A DNA stretch of 64,000 nt from an uncultured Ilumatobacter sp. (GCA_905182555.1 CAJJBX010000018.1:62001-126000); one strand, 5' to 3'; shown: positions 48,396 to 57,488, numbered from the stretch's first letter. Translations and numbers: made by a program. Notes: generated by a model not told the origin, from the letters alone.

Positions 48396-49009
48396 TGCTT
48401 GATGTTGTATCGGCGCATGGCGGCTTCGACCCCGTCGGAGATGATCAATTCGACGGCGTCGGCCGCGTCGACAACGGCAACGTCGAGTCGTTCCCGCTCA
48501 GACTTGGGAACCTTCGAAAGCACGTAGTTCTTGCCAGCTCCCGACGGGGGCTTGCCGACGCCGATCCGGACCCGCAGATAGTCCTGCGACTTGGTGTGCG
48601 CGGTGATTGAGCGAAGGCCGTTGTGGCCCGCGAGCCCCCCGCCTTGTTTCACCCGCAGAACGCCTGGATCGAGATCGAGTTCGTCGTGAATGACAATGAT
48701 TCGGTCCACCGAGGCGATGCGGTAGCGCCGCACTTGGGCGCCGACCGCCTGGCCCGACTCGTTCATGTACGTGATTGGAAAGCTCAGCACGACTCGTTCG
48801 TCGTTGCCAGGCGCTCCGAAGCGCGTTTCTGCGGTGAGTGCGTTATCGCGCCCGCCCTTGAGTTGTTCCCTGTGGCGTTCAGCGAGCAGCTTCACGACAT
48901 CTTCGCCGACGTTGTGGCGCGTGCCAATGTATTTGGGGCCGGGGTTGCCCAAGCCGACGACGAGCCAGTCGAACGGAGCACCTTTGCCAGTGCGGCCGAA
49001 CAAACTCAT
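48392..49009 (-). CDS. pth: Peptidyl-tRNA hydrolase
   Basis: 205 residues. Releases peptides from peptidyl-tRNA. VGLGNPGPKYIGTRHNVG contains the catalytic His and neighbouring Asn; PITYMNESGQAV, IHDELDLDPGVLRVK and GGLAGHNGLRSI complete the active-site set. Part of the minus-strand operon rplY-pth-mfd. Confidence 0.95.
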   Translation of the reverse strand: MSLFGRTGKGAPFDWLVVGLGNPGPKYIGTRHNVGEDVVKLLAERHREQLKGGRDNALTAETRFGAPGNDERVVLSFPITYMNESGQAVGAQVRRYRIASVDRIIVIHDELDLDPGVLRVKQGGGLAGHNGLRSITAHTKSQDYLRVRIGVGKPPSGAGKNYVLSKVPKSERERLDVAVVDAADAVELIISDGVEAAMRRYNIKQ

Positions 49010-49069
49010 ACCGTCAGATGGTCGAGTAGGCGATGTGGGGTGTCATGCGGGCCGGGTGGGCCCGGATGA

Positions 49070-49717
49070 TCACTCGGCGGTGTCGCCGGCAGGTGCGTCG
49101 CCTTCAGCGGCTTCGGCTGCAGCGGCTTCGATTGCTTCGGCCTCGGCGTCGAGCACCGGGGTCCGCATCGTGAGGACGGTGACGACCGGGTACTCGGGGT
49201 CGGCTGTTGCGGTGACGCCGGCAGGCAGGACGACGTCGGAGACGCGAATCGTTGTCTCCATATCCATCTCGGAGACGTCGATAACGACTGCGGAGGGGAT
49301 GTTGCGCGGCGTTGTCGTGACTTCGATGACGTTCATCGTGACGTCGACAAGGCCGCCGTCGGCCTCAACGGCCTTGGCCTCGCCCACGAGCCGGACCGGC
49401 ACGTTCACGGTGACTTCTTCGTTCAGGTCGACCTGAATGAAGTCGATGTGCTGGACGTTGCGCTTGACCGGGTGGCGCTGGATGGCTTTGACCAGGGACG
49501 GGTACACCTCGCCATTGACCGAGAGGTCAAGGATGGTGTTCATGCCGGACTCGCCGGACAGGGCAACGCGCAGGTCGCGACGAGCGACAGAGACGCTCAG
49601 CGGGTCCATGCCGTGGCCATAAACGACGCCAGGAATACGATCAGCCGTGCGGAGGCGGCGTGATTCGCTGCTTCCAGTTGTGCGGCCAGCTTCGGCAATG
49701 AGAACGGTCTCAGACAT
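49070..49717 (-). CDS. rplY: 50S ribosomal protein bL25 / Ctc
   Basis: 215 residues from ATG 49717 (MSETVLIAEAGRTTGSSES). N-terminal 5S-rRNA-binding L25 domain (RIPGVVYGHGMDPLSVSV) and C-terminal TL5/Ctc beta domain (HIDFIQVDLNEEVTVNVPVRLVGEA), ending in an acidic Ala/Glu tail common in actinobacteria. First gene of its operon; its promoter must lie in the gene-free stretch at 49739-50352. Confidence 0.94.
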   Translation of the reverse strand: MSETVLIAEAGRTTGSSESRRLRTADRIPGVVYGHGMDPLSVSVARRDLRVALSGESGMNTILDLSVNGEVYPSLVKAIQRHPVKRNVQHIDFIQVDLNEEVTVNVPVRLVGEAKAVEADGGLVDVTMNVIEVTTTPRNIPSAVVIDVSEMDMETTIRVSDVVLPAGVTATADPEYPVVTVLTMRTPVLDAEAEAIEAAAAEAAEGDAPAGDTAE

Positions 49718-49738
49718 GGATTCGATCCTAGAAATCAA

Positions 49739-50352
49739 GTGTTTGGCCCCGCAACCACGGCGGAACCTTCGTCAATACAGCAGGCTTCAACGCTATCGGC
49801 CGCGCGCTGCATCCCCTCCCATTCCTGTCACACCCGTTCCTGTCACACCCACTTCAACCCAGCCTCCATGCAGCATTTTCTACAACGAAGACTGTTTCGC
49901 CTCGCGGGTGCTGTGCGGTGGTCTCAATTTGAGGCAGGGCAGGGCAGGGCAGGGCAGGGCAGGGCCAGAATCTGAGACCGCTTTCGGTGTGGATGCACTG
50001 CGTTGGTCTCGATTTCAGGCGATCGAGATAGATATCAACCACGGCCGCAGTGACCTGGCCGAAGAGCATTCGGGCCGGCGTCGCGACGGCGACGGCGCCA
50101 TGAGGTATGCGCCCGGCAGGACGGGGACAGCCCATCCAGTCGAAACGGAGGGCGTCAACTTGTCTGGCGAGCAGCCTGCGCTATGGAGTTGTTGGCCCGA
50201 TACGGCACTGTGTTGGCGTGGCTCAGGGCGAGAGAATTGTTCGTCGAACACACCCGTTCGGTGGGTAGGTGGCGGTCTGCCCGAAGCGGAAATTGGGACT
50301 GTTGCAACGCATGGGCGCGGAGCAACAACTTGAGTTTCGGTCAAGCCGGGAG
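49739..50352. other. 614-base region upstream of rplY, no supported gene
   Basis: Open frames here are biased and match nothing I know. It contains a G-rich 5-bp repeat (49935-49964) framed by GGTCTCA (49919-49925) and TGAGACC (49973-49979), an inverted pair. Two near-copies of GGTCTC-[AG]ATTT occur at 49919 and 50004. It must hold the promoter of rplY-pth-mfd and the 3' region of prs. Confidence 0.45.
49935..49964 (+). repeat. CAGGG x6 repeat, potential G-quadruplex
   Basis: Six exact copies of CAGGG give six G3 runs separated by 2-base CA loops on the plus strand, meeting the usual G3N1-7 quadruplex pattern. Lies about 220 bases upstream of the rplY start on the strand that is template for rplY. 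Confidence 0.85.
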
Positions 50353-51342
50353 TCAGCTGAGATTTTCGCCGTCGAAGATGTCGCTGACGCTGGTGTCGTC
50401 GAAGACGGCGCCGAGGGCTTCGGCGATCAGCGGAGCGACGGAGAGCACCACGATGTTCGGCAGTTGCTTCTCAAGGGGGAGTGGCAGCGTGTTGGTGAGC
50501 ACGATCTTCTCGAGCGGGCTGTTCTTCAAGCGTTCGATCGCCGGGCCGGAGAGCACGCCGTGCGTGGCCATTGCCCAGACGTTCTTGGCGCCGCGCTTCA
50601 TCAAGAGTTCGGCAGCGGAAACGATGGTGCCGCCGGTGTCGATCATGTCGTCGGTCAGTACGCAGGTGCGTCCCTCGACGTCGCCCATGACTTCAGCGGC
50701 CTCAGCGACGTTGGTTGTTCCTTTCGGGCGGCGCTTGTAGATAAACGCGAGGTCAGCGCCGATGTCGCCGAGGTGCTGCGCCATCCGTTCAGCGACCTTG
50801 ATGCGGCCGGCGTCAGGCGAGACAATGACCGGCTTCGATGCGTTCTCGCGGACGTAGGCCTCGAGGACCGGCATGGCGGTGAGGTGATCGACCGGGCCAT
50901 CGAAGAAGCCCTGAATCTGTCCGGAGTGGAGATCAATCGAGATCATCCGTTTCGCACCGGCTGCCTTGAACATGTCGGCGACGAGGCGAGCGGTGATGGG
51001 CTCACGGCCGGCTGCCTTGCGGTCTTGGCGGGCGTAGCCGTAGAACGGCACGACCGCAGTGATCCGCTTGGCCGATGCACGCGACGCTGCATCGATCATG
51101 ATCAGGTGTTCCATGATTGAGTCGTTGACCGATCGACCATCGACGCCATAGTGGGTCTGCATGATGAACACGTCGGTACCGCGGACCGATTCGCCGAAGC
51201 TGCACCGGACTTCGCCGTTTGCAAACTCGACGAGGTTGTCGTGACCGACCTCGATGCCGAGATGGGAGGCCACCTCCTGAGCAAGTGCAGGATGAGTGCG
51301 CCCCGTGTAGATCGCGAGGCGTTTAGTGGTGACCTTTTCCAT
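50353..51342 (-). CDS. prs: Ribose-phosphate pyrophosphokinase
   Basis: 329 residues from ATG 51342 (MEKVTTKRLAIYTGRTHPAL). Makes PRPP from ribose 5-phosphate and ATP. FANGEVRCSFGESVRG, DLHSGQIQGFFDGPVDHL, the flexible-loop KRRPKG and the PRPP motif CVLTDDMIDTGGTI are present. The much longer open frame upstream overlaps glmU and is not coding. Follows glmU by 49 bases, a common operon pair. Confidence 0.96.
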   Translation of the reverse strand: MEKVTTKRLAIYTGRTHPALAQEVASHLGIEVGHDNLVEFANGEVRCSFGESVRGTDVFIMQTHYGVDGRSVNDSIMEHLIMIDAASRASAKRITAVVPFYGYARQDRKAAGREPITARLVADMFKAAGAKRMISIDLHSGQIQGFFDGPVDHLTAMPVLEAYVRENASKPVIVSPDAGRIKVAERMAQHLGDIGADLAFIYKRRPKGTTNVAEAAEVMGDVEGRTCVLTDDMIDTGGTIVSAAELLMKRGAKNVWAMATHGVLSGPAIERLKNSPLEKIVLTNTLPLPLEKQLPNIVVLSVAPLIAEALGAVFDDTSVSDIFDGENLS

Positions 51343-51391
51343 GGGGAAGTCCCTGTGTGGTGTGTGTTGGCGGAGCGGCGGTGCTTGGAAG

Positions 51392-52477
51392 TCAGTTGAC
51401 CGAAGCAGTGTAGAACGCGCCGGTCGTCGCATTCGAAAGAACCATGGACCCCGCAGGTAGGTGGGCATATGGGCCAACCGTCGCATCGGACCCGATGGTT
51501 GCCTGCTCGCCGACGCTGTGCTCGACGCGTACGCCGTCAGCAACCGTGCAATCGGTGAGTCGAGTGTCAGGACCGATCTCGCAACTGTCGCCGATTGTGG
51601 TCGATCCCTGCAGCATCGTGCCGGGGTAGAGCGTGACATCGCGACCGATCGTCACGTTCACGTCGACGAAGGTTTGACGGGGATCGAGCATCGTGACGCC
51701 GTTCAGCAGCCAGTGCCGGTTGGTGCGGTTGCGCAATTCGCGTTCCGCAAGTGCCAGCTGCCAACGATCATTGACGCCTTGAGTTTCTTCGGACGGCGCC
51801 TGCACCGCACCAATGCGGTGTCCCATCGAGGCAAGCGCCGCAATGACATCGGTGAGGTAGTACTCGCCCTGTGCGTTGTCGGTGGTGAGGTTGCGCAGCG
51901 CAGGGCCGAGGAGATCCCGCCGGAAACACAGGATCCCGGTGTTCCACTCTTTTATGTCGAGTTCGTCCGGCGAAGCATCGCGTTGTTCGACGATTCGAAG
52001 GACCTGGCCATCTTTTTTACGAACGACGCGGCCGTAGCCGGTCGGATCGTCGAGAACACTGGTCAACATCGTGGCGGCGTTCTGGTTCGCAACATGTGTG
52101 GCGACCAGTTCGTCGAGAGTGTCGGCGCGAAGCAGCGGCGTGTCGCCGGGCAAAATGACGATCGTGGCGTCGTCGTCGTAGTCGTCGCCGTCGAATGCGG
52201 TCATACCTATGGCCGCTGCGTCGCCAGTGCCGTTCTGTTCGATCTGCTCGACGAATGCAACGTTGGCCCAGCTCGGCGCCCGATCCTGAACTTTGGCTCG
52301 GACCTGTTCACCCATGTGGCCAATCACGACGGCGGTGCGGTCGGGCTGGAGCTTTTCGAGAGCGTGAATCACGTGCACGACCATCGCTCGACCGCAAATG
52401 AGATGCAGTGGCTTCGGTCGGCTGGATCGCATGCGAGAGCCCTCGCCGGCCGCGAGAACGATGGCAGAAACGTTCAT
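51392..52477 (-). CDS. glmU: GlmU-type N-acetylglucosamine-1-phosphate uridyltransferase, short C-terminus
   Basis: 361 residues versus about 450-490 for bifunctional GlmU. The uridyltransferase domain is complete: LAAGEGSRMRSSRPKPLH, EQIEQNGTGDA, ILPGDTPLL, GYGRVVRK, EWNTGILCF, GEYYLTDVI, GVNDRWQLA. A left-handed beta-helix begins (VTIGRDVTLYPGTMLQGSTTIG) but ends after VGPYAHLPAGSMVL, before the positions of the acetyltransferase catalytic Lys, His and Tyr. There is no room for the rest before prs. It should therefore make UDP-GlcNAc from GlcNAc-1-P but not acetylate GlcN-1-P. The start codon touches the tRNA-Gln 3' end. Confidence 0.88.
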   Translation of the reverse strand: MNVSAIVLAAGEGSRMRSSRPKPLHLICGRAMVVHVIHALEKLQPDRTAVVIGHMGEQVRAKVQDRAPSWANVAFVEQIEQNGTGDAAAIGMTAFDGDDYDDDATIVILPGDTPLLRADTLDELVATHVANQNAATMLTSVLDDPTGYGRVVRKKDGQVLRIVEQRDASPDELDIKEWNTGILCFRRDLLGPALRNLTTDNAQGEYYLTDVIAALASMGHRIGAVQAPSEETQGVNDRWQLALAERELRNRTNRHWLLNGVTMLDPRQTFVDVNVTIGRDVTLYPGTMLQGSTTIGDSCEIGPDTRLTDCTVADGVRVEHSVGEQATIGSDATVGPYAHLPAGSMVLSNATTGAFYTASVN

Positions 52478-52550
52478 GGTTCCGGGGGGAGGAATCGAAC
52501 CACCATTCTCGGCACCAAAAACCGCTGTCTTGCCGTTAGACGACCCCGGA
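52477..52550 (-). tRNA. tRNA-Gln (TTG)
   Basis: 74 nt including encoded CCA. Acceptor stem TCCGGGG/CCCCGGA is perfect; D arm GTCT-loop-AGAC; anticodon loop TTTTGGT with anticodon TTG; T loop TTCGATT. One mismatch each is seen in the anticodon stem (27-43) and the T stem (T-T), so one may be a sequence error. The last base overlaps the glmU start codon. Confidence 0.9.
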
Positions 52551-52727
52551 TCGAATCGCCCTTCAACCTACCGGGCGCGACGACCGCGCCAACTCCTTCA
52601 TTGTTGGATGACCCGAAGTGGTGAGGTCTGCAGACGAACAGTGTTGAGTGTCGGCCGAGGCGAATTGGACATGTGACGGACACGGGGCGTGGCGCGTGGG
52701 CACGTCGCCGATAGTGTGGCCCGCCTT

Positions 52728-52820
52728 ATGGGTTCGTTGATCAAGAAGCGTCGCAAGCGGATGCGCAAGAAGAAGCACAAAAAGATGCTTCGTCGTACGC
52801 GCCACCAGCGTCGCAAATAG
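52728..52820 (+). CDS. Small basic ribosomal protein bS22 / AURKAIP1-COX24 domain
   Basis: 30 residues, MGSLIKKRRKRMRKKKHKKM followed by LRRTRHQRRK. This matches the very short AURKAIP1/COX24-domain protein (pattern MGSVIKKRRKRMRKKKHRK) identified as bS22 on mycobacterial 30S subunits. It stands alone on the plus strand, convergent with ispE. No strong AGGAGG; the sequence upstream of ATG 52728 is TGGCCCGCCTT. Confidence 0.88.
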   Translation: MGSLIKKRRKRMRKKKHKKMLRRTRHQRRK

Positions 52821-52849
52821 TCCAATTCGTCCGGCGTCGCCGAACTGTT

Positions 52850-53632
52850 TCAGTTCGCCCGATTTGCCGCAAAATCTGACGGCACTGCATGTGCCAACGC
52901 CACGTATGCGCCCTCGTCGACCAAGTCGGTGAGGGCGTTGTGGTGTTCGCCCTCGACAAACCAGGTTGCACCGCTGCCTGCGAGAGTTGGGGCGCGTCCA
53001 CATCGGTCACCGATGCGATCCCTCCAGTGTGCGAGCCGTGGTTCAACAGCGATTGCTGCTGGTTCGAGGTCATTTGGTCCGTTGACTGTGGGGCCACCGA
53101 GATTGTCCCAGGCGCGGTAAACCGCTGGTGTGCTCACACGCAGCGGAGGGACAATCAGCGTGACCGAACGATCGACGTGTGGGAGTGGATCCAAAATCTC
53201 GCCGATTCCCGTCACGCGTGAGCGCCCGCCAACAAGGCAGAACGCAATGTCGGCGCCGAGTTCAGCGGCCCGTGCGAGACTGGCATCGTCGGTTTCCCAA
53301 CCCGCCCATGCGAGTGCTGTCGCTGCGTCCGTCGAGCCGCCGCCGAGGCCGCCGCCATGCGGAATCTGCTTGTCGATGGTGACATGTGCCGAGCCGCCAG
53401 CGAGGCCGAGGGCGCGCGCCACCAGGTTCGATCCGTCTGCGGGTACTCCGTCGGAAAACTTTCCGGTCACAGCGAGGCCGACTCCATTGGGGTCAAAGAC
53501 GAGGACGTCGTGCAGATCGAGACTGATCATTTCGGCGTCGATCAGATGAAATCCGTCGGGGCGGATACCGGTCATCTTCAGCGACAGGGTGAGCTTGGCG
53601 TGGGCGCGAAGGGTGATGGGCTCAGCGGCCAT
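52850..53632 (-). CDS. ispE: 4-diphosphocytidyl-2-C-methyl-D-erythritol kinase
   Basis: 260 residues from ATG 53632 (MAAEPITLRAHAKLTLSLKM). GHMP kinase of the MEP isoprenoid pathway. ATP-binding HGGGLGGGSTDAATALAW and the C-terminal TLAGSGATWFV motif; the substrate loop reads KLTLSLKMTGIRPDGFHLI. Overlaps the end of rsmA by 11 bases. The upstream extension of the frame lies within rsmA and is not coding. Confidence 0.93.
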   Translation of the reverse strand: MAAEPITLRAHAKLTLSLKMTGIRPDGFHLIDAEMISLDLHDVLVFDPNGVGLAVTGKFSDGVPADGSNLVARALGLAGGSAHVTIDKQIPHGGGLGGGSTDAATALAWAGWETDDASLARAAELGADIAFCLVGGRSRVTGIGEILDPLPHVDRSVTLIVPPLRVSTPAVYRAWDNLGGPTVNGPNDLEPAAIAVEPRLAHWRDRIGDRCGRAPTLAGSGATWFVEGEHHNALTDLVDEGAYVALAHAVPSDFAANRAN

Positions 53633-54437
53633 GGACAATCTCGGTGAGGCGGCACCAGGCGTCGACATCGAGTTCCTCGGGGCGTGACGTACCTGCAACG
53701 GCCGCAGCTTCGAACTGCTCGGCTGCAACGATGCCCGACAGCGACTTGCGGAGCATCTTGCGGCGCTGGCCGAAGGCGGTTTTGACGAGGGTGAACAGTT
53801 CGACGGCGTCCGTTGTCGGTGGCGTGTGACGAGTGATCTCAACGAGTGCCGATTCGACGTTCGGGCGGGGAACGAACACGGTGGATGGGACGATGCCGAC
53901 GATTCGAGCCGTGCCCCAGTAGGCGGCTTTCACGCTGATTGCGCCGTAGGCCGAGGTGCTCGGCGCCGCAGCGAAGCGTTCGGCGACCTCGCGTTGAACC
54001 ATCACAAGAATCCGGTCGACCTGCGGAACAAAGTCGAGAATGTCGCAGACGAGCGGCGTCCCGACGTTGTATGGAAGGTTGGCAACGAGGACCCATTTGA
54101 TCGATGGGTCGAGCATCTCGTCCCAATCAAGACGCATTGCATCAGCCTCGACAACGCGCACATTTTCGCGATCGGCGACCTCGTCGCGCAGGACGGGCAC
54201 CATGCCGGCGTCGACCTCGATAGCCGTCACATCGGCGCCGGTGTCGGCGAGAGCGAGCGTCAGTGAGCCGAGCCCGGCTCCGACTTCGACGACATGGTCG
54301 GCCGGCCCGACCCGGGCGAGGTAGGCGATCCGGCGAACTGTATTCGGATCGGCCACGAAGTTTTGGCCGAGGTCGCGTCGCGGTGCGAGCGAATTTGCCT
54401 CCAGCAGGTCGTGGATGCGCGGGCGCGAATGCGTCAT
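53622..54437 (-). CDS. rsmA: 16S rRNA dimethyladenosine transferase
   Basis: 271 residues from ATG 54437. Dimethylates two adjacent adenines near the 16S 3' end. LGQNFVADPNTVRRI, SAM motif VVEVGAGLGSLTLALAD, VEADAMRLDW and catalytic NLPYNVGTPL (NLPY). C-terminal FVPRPNVESALVEI and FGQRRKMLRKSL are standard. Start overlaps the preceding gene by 4 bases (54434-54437). Confidence 0.94.
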   Translation of the reverse strand: MTHSRPRIHDLLEANSLAPRRDLGQNFVADPNTVRRIAYLARVGPADHVVEVGAGLGSLTLALADTGADVTAIEVDAGMVPVLRDEVADRENVRVVEADAMRLDWDEMLDPSIKWVLVANLPYNVGTPLVCDILDFVPQVDRILVMVQREVAERFAAAPSTSAYGAISVKAAYWGTARIVGIVPSTVFVPRPNVESALVEITRHTPPTTDAVELFTLVKTAFGQRRKMLRKSLSGIVAAEQFEAAAVAGTSRPEELDVDAWCRLTEIVHGR

Positions 54438-55003
54438 CGCGGCCACCGGACCTGCACCGAGATCGGTGCGTCGGTCAAGTCGGCCAACCCAACGAAGTTG
54501 TTCGTGTGTAGGACGATGTCGGCCCGCTGGCTGGTGGGCGCGAGTGAGATACGGCAGATAGTCGAACGCAGATTGTCGAGGTTGATCACGGTGACGGTCT
54601 GGCCTGGTGGGATGACTTTCGCGAGACACGTCCGGGTGTCCGGAACGGTGCTCAGAAATGTGGCCTGTGCGAAGATCGAATCGGATTCGTCAGCCGTTGG
54701 TACAGCGATTTCCGCAACGCCACCCCGTTGAGGAGCAGGCCCATCGAGGAAGATCGGGTCCGTGTCGCGGATCGTGTCGAGGGTCGGCAGGTTGCTCTGG
54801 CCAATTGTTGTCTTCACAGTGATCGGTGTTCCCGCCGTGGGCTCAGCGCTGGCTGCCGGGCTTCGGAGATCAACGCCGGCGGTGGCGATGTTTGGCCTCG
54901 GAGCTGGATTGTCGCGGTTGGCGAACCAGAGCGCAGGCAGCGCGATCAGGCTGAACAATGCGGCGAGGTAGAAACGTCGTCGGTCGGTGTCGTCGAGGGG
55001 CAC
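54434..55003 (-). CDS. Conserved hypothetical with N-terminal membrane anchor
   Basis: 189 residues. One N-terminal hydrophobic helix (FYLAALFSLIALPALWFAN, about residues 11-29) and an exported beta-rich remainder (TPITVKTTIGQSNLPTLDTI, LAKVIPPGQTVTVINLDNLR). In this position (between tatD and rsmA) actinobacteria often carry an exported protein such as Rpf or a 3D-domain protein, but I see no such domain here. A role in the envelope is only inferred from the anchor. ATGA-coupled to rsmA. Confidence 0.6.
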   Translation of the reverse strand: MPLDDTDRRRFYLAALFSLIALPALWFANRDNPAPRPNIATAGVDLRSPAASAEPTAGTPITVKTTIGQSNLPTLDTIRDTDPIFLDGPAPQRGGVAEIAVPTADESDSIFAQATFLSTVPDTRTCLAKVIPPGQTVTVINLDNLRSTICRISLAPTSQRADIVLHTNNFVGLADLTDAPISVQVRWPR

Positions 55004-55095
55004 TGGTCAGTCTTTGGTCAGAGGCTGTAAGCGAGTCAGTCGCAGTGGAATGCGACCGCGTTGCGTCGGATACGGAGCGTATCCCACCGACGCGT

Positions 55096-55875
55096 TCAGG
55101 CGATACCGGGCAGGACGCGCCGAGTGTTTTTGGCGGTCTGAGCAGCGACTTCGGTGACTGGAAGCTCGCGGAGATTGGCGATGAACTGGCCCACGTGTGG
55201 CACCCATGCCGGGCGATTTATTTTGCCGCGATGCGGGAGTGGTGCGAGATACGGGCTGTCGGTTTCTACCAGCAGCGAATCGAGCGGGCACAGCTGCGCC
55301 GCTTCCTGTACCTCGGGAGCACTCTTGAATGTGACGATGCCGGAGAAGGAGAGCACCGTGCCGCGTTCAAGCGCGCGTCGAGCCTCGACTGTGCCGCCGG
55401 TGAAGCAGTGAAAGATCGTGTGTTCCGGCACGCCCTCGGCGTCGAGGATGTCGAAGGTGTCGTCCCATGCGTCGCGGGAGTGGATTACGAGCGGCAGTTT
55501 GTACTCGTGTGCGAGCTGCACCTGTTCGGCAAACGCTGCCTTCTGAATGTCGCGCTCGGAATGCTCGTAGTAGTAGTCGAGCCCGGCTTCACCGATCGCA
55601 ACGATGCCAGGCGTGCTGAGTAGGTCGATGATCGTGTGGACGCCCTGAACAGCGTCGTGCGGGTGCAAGCCGACCGTTGCGAACACGTTGTCGTGGCGAC
55701 TCGCGACGTCGATGGCCGCCTCGGAGGTTGTCCGGTCACAGCCGACCGTGACGAGCGTGTGGACACCCATTTCCATCGCTGTTGCAACAGCGCCATCAGG
55801 CCCTTCAGGAATCCGCTCGTCGTGAATGTGGCAGTGACTATCGATCCATTCGGGTTGGTTCGGGCTTGTCACCAT
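55096..55875 (-). CDS. TatD-family metal-dependent hydrolase
   Basis: 259 residues. TatD-like amidohydrolase/DNase. Metal ligands in DSHCHIHDE, GEAGLDYYYEH (Glu), VIHSRDAWDD, HCFTGG and ETDSPYLAP. 3'-5' exonuclease activity and a role in DNA repair are known for relatives. Located in the usual metG-tatD-rsmA-ispE order. Confidence 0.92.
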   Translation of the reverse strand: MVTSPNQPEWIDSHCHIHDERIPEGPDGAVATAMEMGVHTLVTVGCDRTTSEAAIDVASRHDNVFATVGLHPHDAVQGVHTIIDLLSTPGIVAIGEAGLDYYYEHSERDIQKAAFAEQVQLAHEYKLPLVIHSRDAWDDTFDILDAEGVPEHTIFHCFTGGTVEARRALERGTVLSFSGIVTFKSAPEVQEAAQLCPLDSLLVETDSPYLAPLPHRGKINRPAWVPHVGQFIANLRELPVTEVAAQTAKNTRRVLPGIA

Positions 55876-55964
55876 GTCTCCTGACCGCAGTTTTGGTCGC
55901 CCTCACGCCAGCCTCGCTCGCTCGGCGGCCTGTTGGTTGCGTTGCACTGTGGTTTCCGCATGGC

Positions 55965-57488
55965 TTAGAGCTTGATACGGGGGAAGAGTGCGTCGCCCTT
56001 AGTGACGACGGAGCCTGCTGCGTACTGGCCCCATGCGGCGGCGTCGGGGAGGCGCTGGTCGACGACGTTGCCCGTCATGCCGATGCGTTCCCACAGAGCC
56101 TGGGCGGTGTCGGGCATCGCTGGGTGGACCAGTATGGCGACAATGCGGAGCGCTTCGAGAGCGTCGCCCATCACCTGGTCGACGTCCGCCCCTGGCTCAG
56201 ACTTCCACGGCTCGTTCGTTTCGAGGTGGCCGTTTGTCGCACGGATCAGCGACCACGTGGCGTCAAGCGCCCGGCTTGGTTGGACCGTCGCCCAGCCTGC
56301 AGCCGTGTCGGCGTAGGCCTGCGCGGCAATGGCAGCGAGCGGGCTGTCGGGATCGGGAGCCGTGCCGAGGCCGTCGCACTTCTTGGCAACGACGGTGGCC
56401 ACGCGTGCTGCGAGGTTGCCGAGGTTGTTGGCCAGGTCGGAGTTGTATCGACCGACCAGCCCCTCCCAGGTGAAGTCGCCGTCGTTGCCGTAGGCGGTGT
56501 CGGCGAGCACGTAGTAGCGGAAACCGTCAAGGCCAATGTCGTCGATGAGGTCAAGAGGGTTGACGACGTTGCCGGCGGTTTTACTCATCTTCTCGCCGCC
56601 GCTGAGCAGCCAGCCGCCGATGGCCCAACCCTGGGGCGGCTCAAGGCCTGCTGACATGAGCATTGCGGGCCAGTACACGCAGTGCTGGCGGACAATGTCT
56701 TTGCCGATCAGGTGGAAGTCGGCCGGCCAGTTTTCTTTGTACGCGTCGGTGCCGTCGCCGAAGCCGACCGCGGCCAAGTAGTTGGTGAGTGCATCGAACC
56801 ATACGTAGGTGACGTGCTTGTCGTCCCAGGGCAGCGGGATGCCCCATTCGAGCGAGGTGCGGCTGATCGAGAAGTCACGGAGACCCGACTTGATGAGGCC
56901 GATGGCTTCGTTGCCGCGCTGCTCGGGTGTCATCGCCGTCGGATGTTTGGCATACCAATCAAGCAGGCGATCTTCGAAACGCGACAAACGAAAGAAGTAG
57001 TTCTCCTCTTCGAAGAACTCGACTGGACGATGGTGGATCGGGCACTGGTTGGCTTCGCCGTCGGCGTCTTTGTCGAGTTCGTCGTCTTGGTAGTACTCCT
57101 CACACGCAACGCAGTACTTGCCGGAGAATTTGTCGAGTTCGATGTCGCCAGCGTCGTAACAACGCTGCAACAGTTCGGCGACAGCTGCTTTGTGCCGAGG
57201 CTCGGTGGTGCGAATGAAGTCGTCGTTCGCGATGTTCAACTTCTCCCAGGCTGCAGCAAATTTTGGCGCAATCGAGTCGGTGAACTCCTGCGGGGTGACA
57301 TTGGCCGCGTCAGCGGCCTGCTGGATTTTTAAGCCGTGTTCGTCGGTGCCGGTCAGGTATTTGACGTCGTCGCCGAGGAGTCGATGCCAGCGCGTCAAGG
57401 CGTCGCCGATGATGGTCGTGTAGGCGTGGCCGAGGTGCGGCTCGGCGTTGACGTAATAAATGGGGGTCGTCACATAGAACCGAGTCAC
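55965..57488 (-). CDS. metG: Methionyl-tRNA synthetase
   Basis: 507 residues, the short form without a C-terminal tRNA-binding (EMAP) domain. HIGH-type HLGHAYTTIIGDALTRW, zinc-knuckle region with CVACEEYYQDDELDK and NQCPIHHRP, KMSKS-type GEKMSKTAGNVV, and the anticodon-binding domain. First gene of the metG-tatD-hyp-rsmA-ispE run. Intact. Confidence 0.96.
   Translation of the reverse strand: MTRFYVTTPIYYVNAEPHLGHAYTTIIGDALTRWHRLLGDDVKYLTGTDEHGLKIQQAADAANVTPQEFTDSIAPKFAAAWEKLNIANDDFIRTTEPRHKAAVAELLQRCYDAGDIELDKFSGKYCVACEEYYQDDELDKDADGEANQCPIHHRPVEFFEEENYFFRLSRFEDRLLDWYAKHPTAMTPEQRGNEAIGLIKSGLRDFSISRTSLEWGIPLPWDDKHVTYVWFDALTNYLAAVGFGDGTDAYKENWPADFHLIGKDIVRQHCVYWPAMLMSAGLEPPQGWAIGGWLLSGGEKMSKTAGNVVNPLDLIDDIGLDGFRYYVLADTAYGNDGDFTWEGLVGRYNSDLANNLGNLAARVATVVAKKCDGLGTAPDPDSPLAAIAAQAYADTAAGWATVQPSRALDATWSLIRATNGHLETNEPWKSEPGADVDQVMGDALEALRIVAILVHPAMPDTAQALWERIGMTGNVVDQRLPDAAAWGQYAAGSVVTKGDALFPRIKL

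Noticed and set aside
49854-50135. Minus-strand frame with CPALP repeats upstream of rplY
   Set aside because: It merely translates the CAGGG repeat; no start signal or family match.
51343-51639. N-terminal extension of prs
   Set aside because: Overlaps the end of glmU in a different frame; the family start is at 51342.
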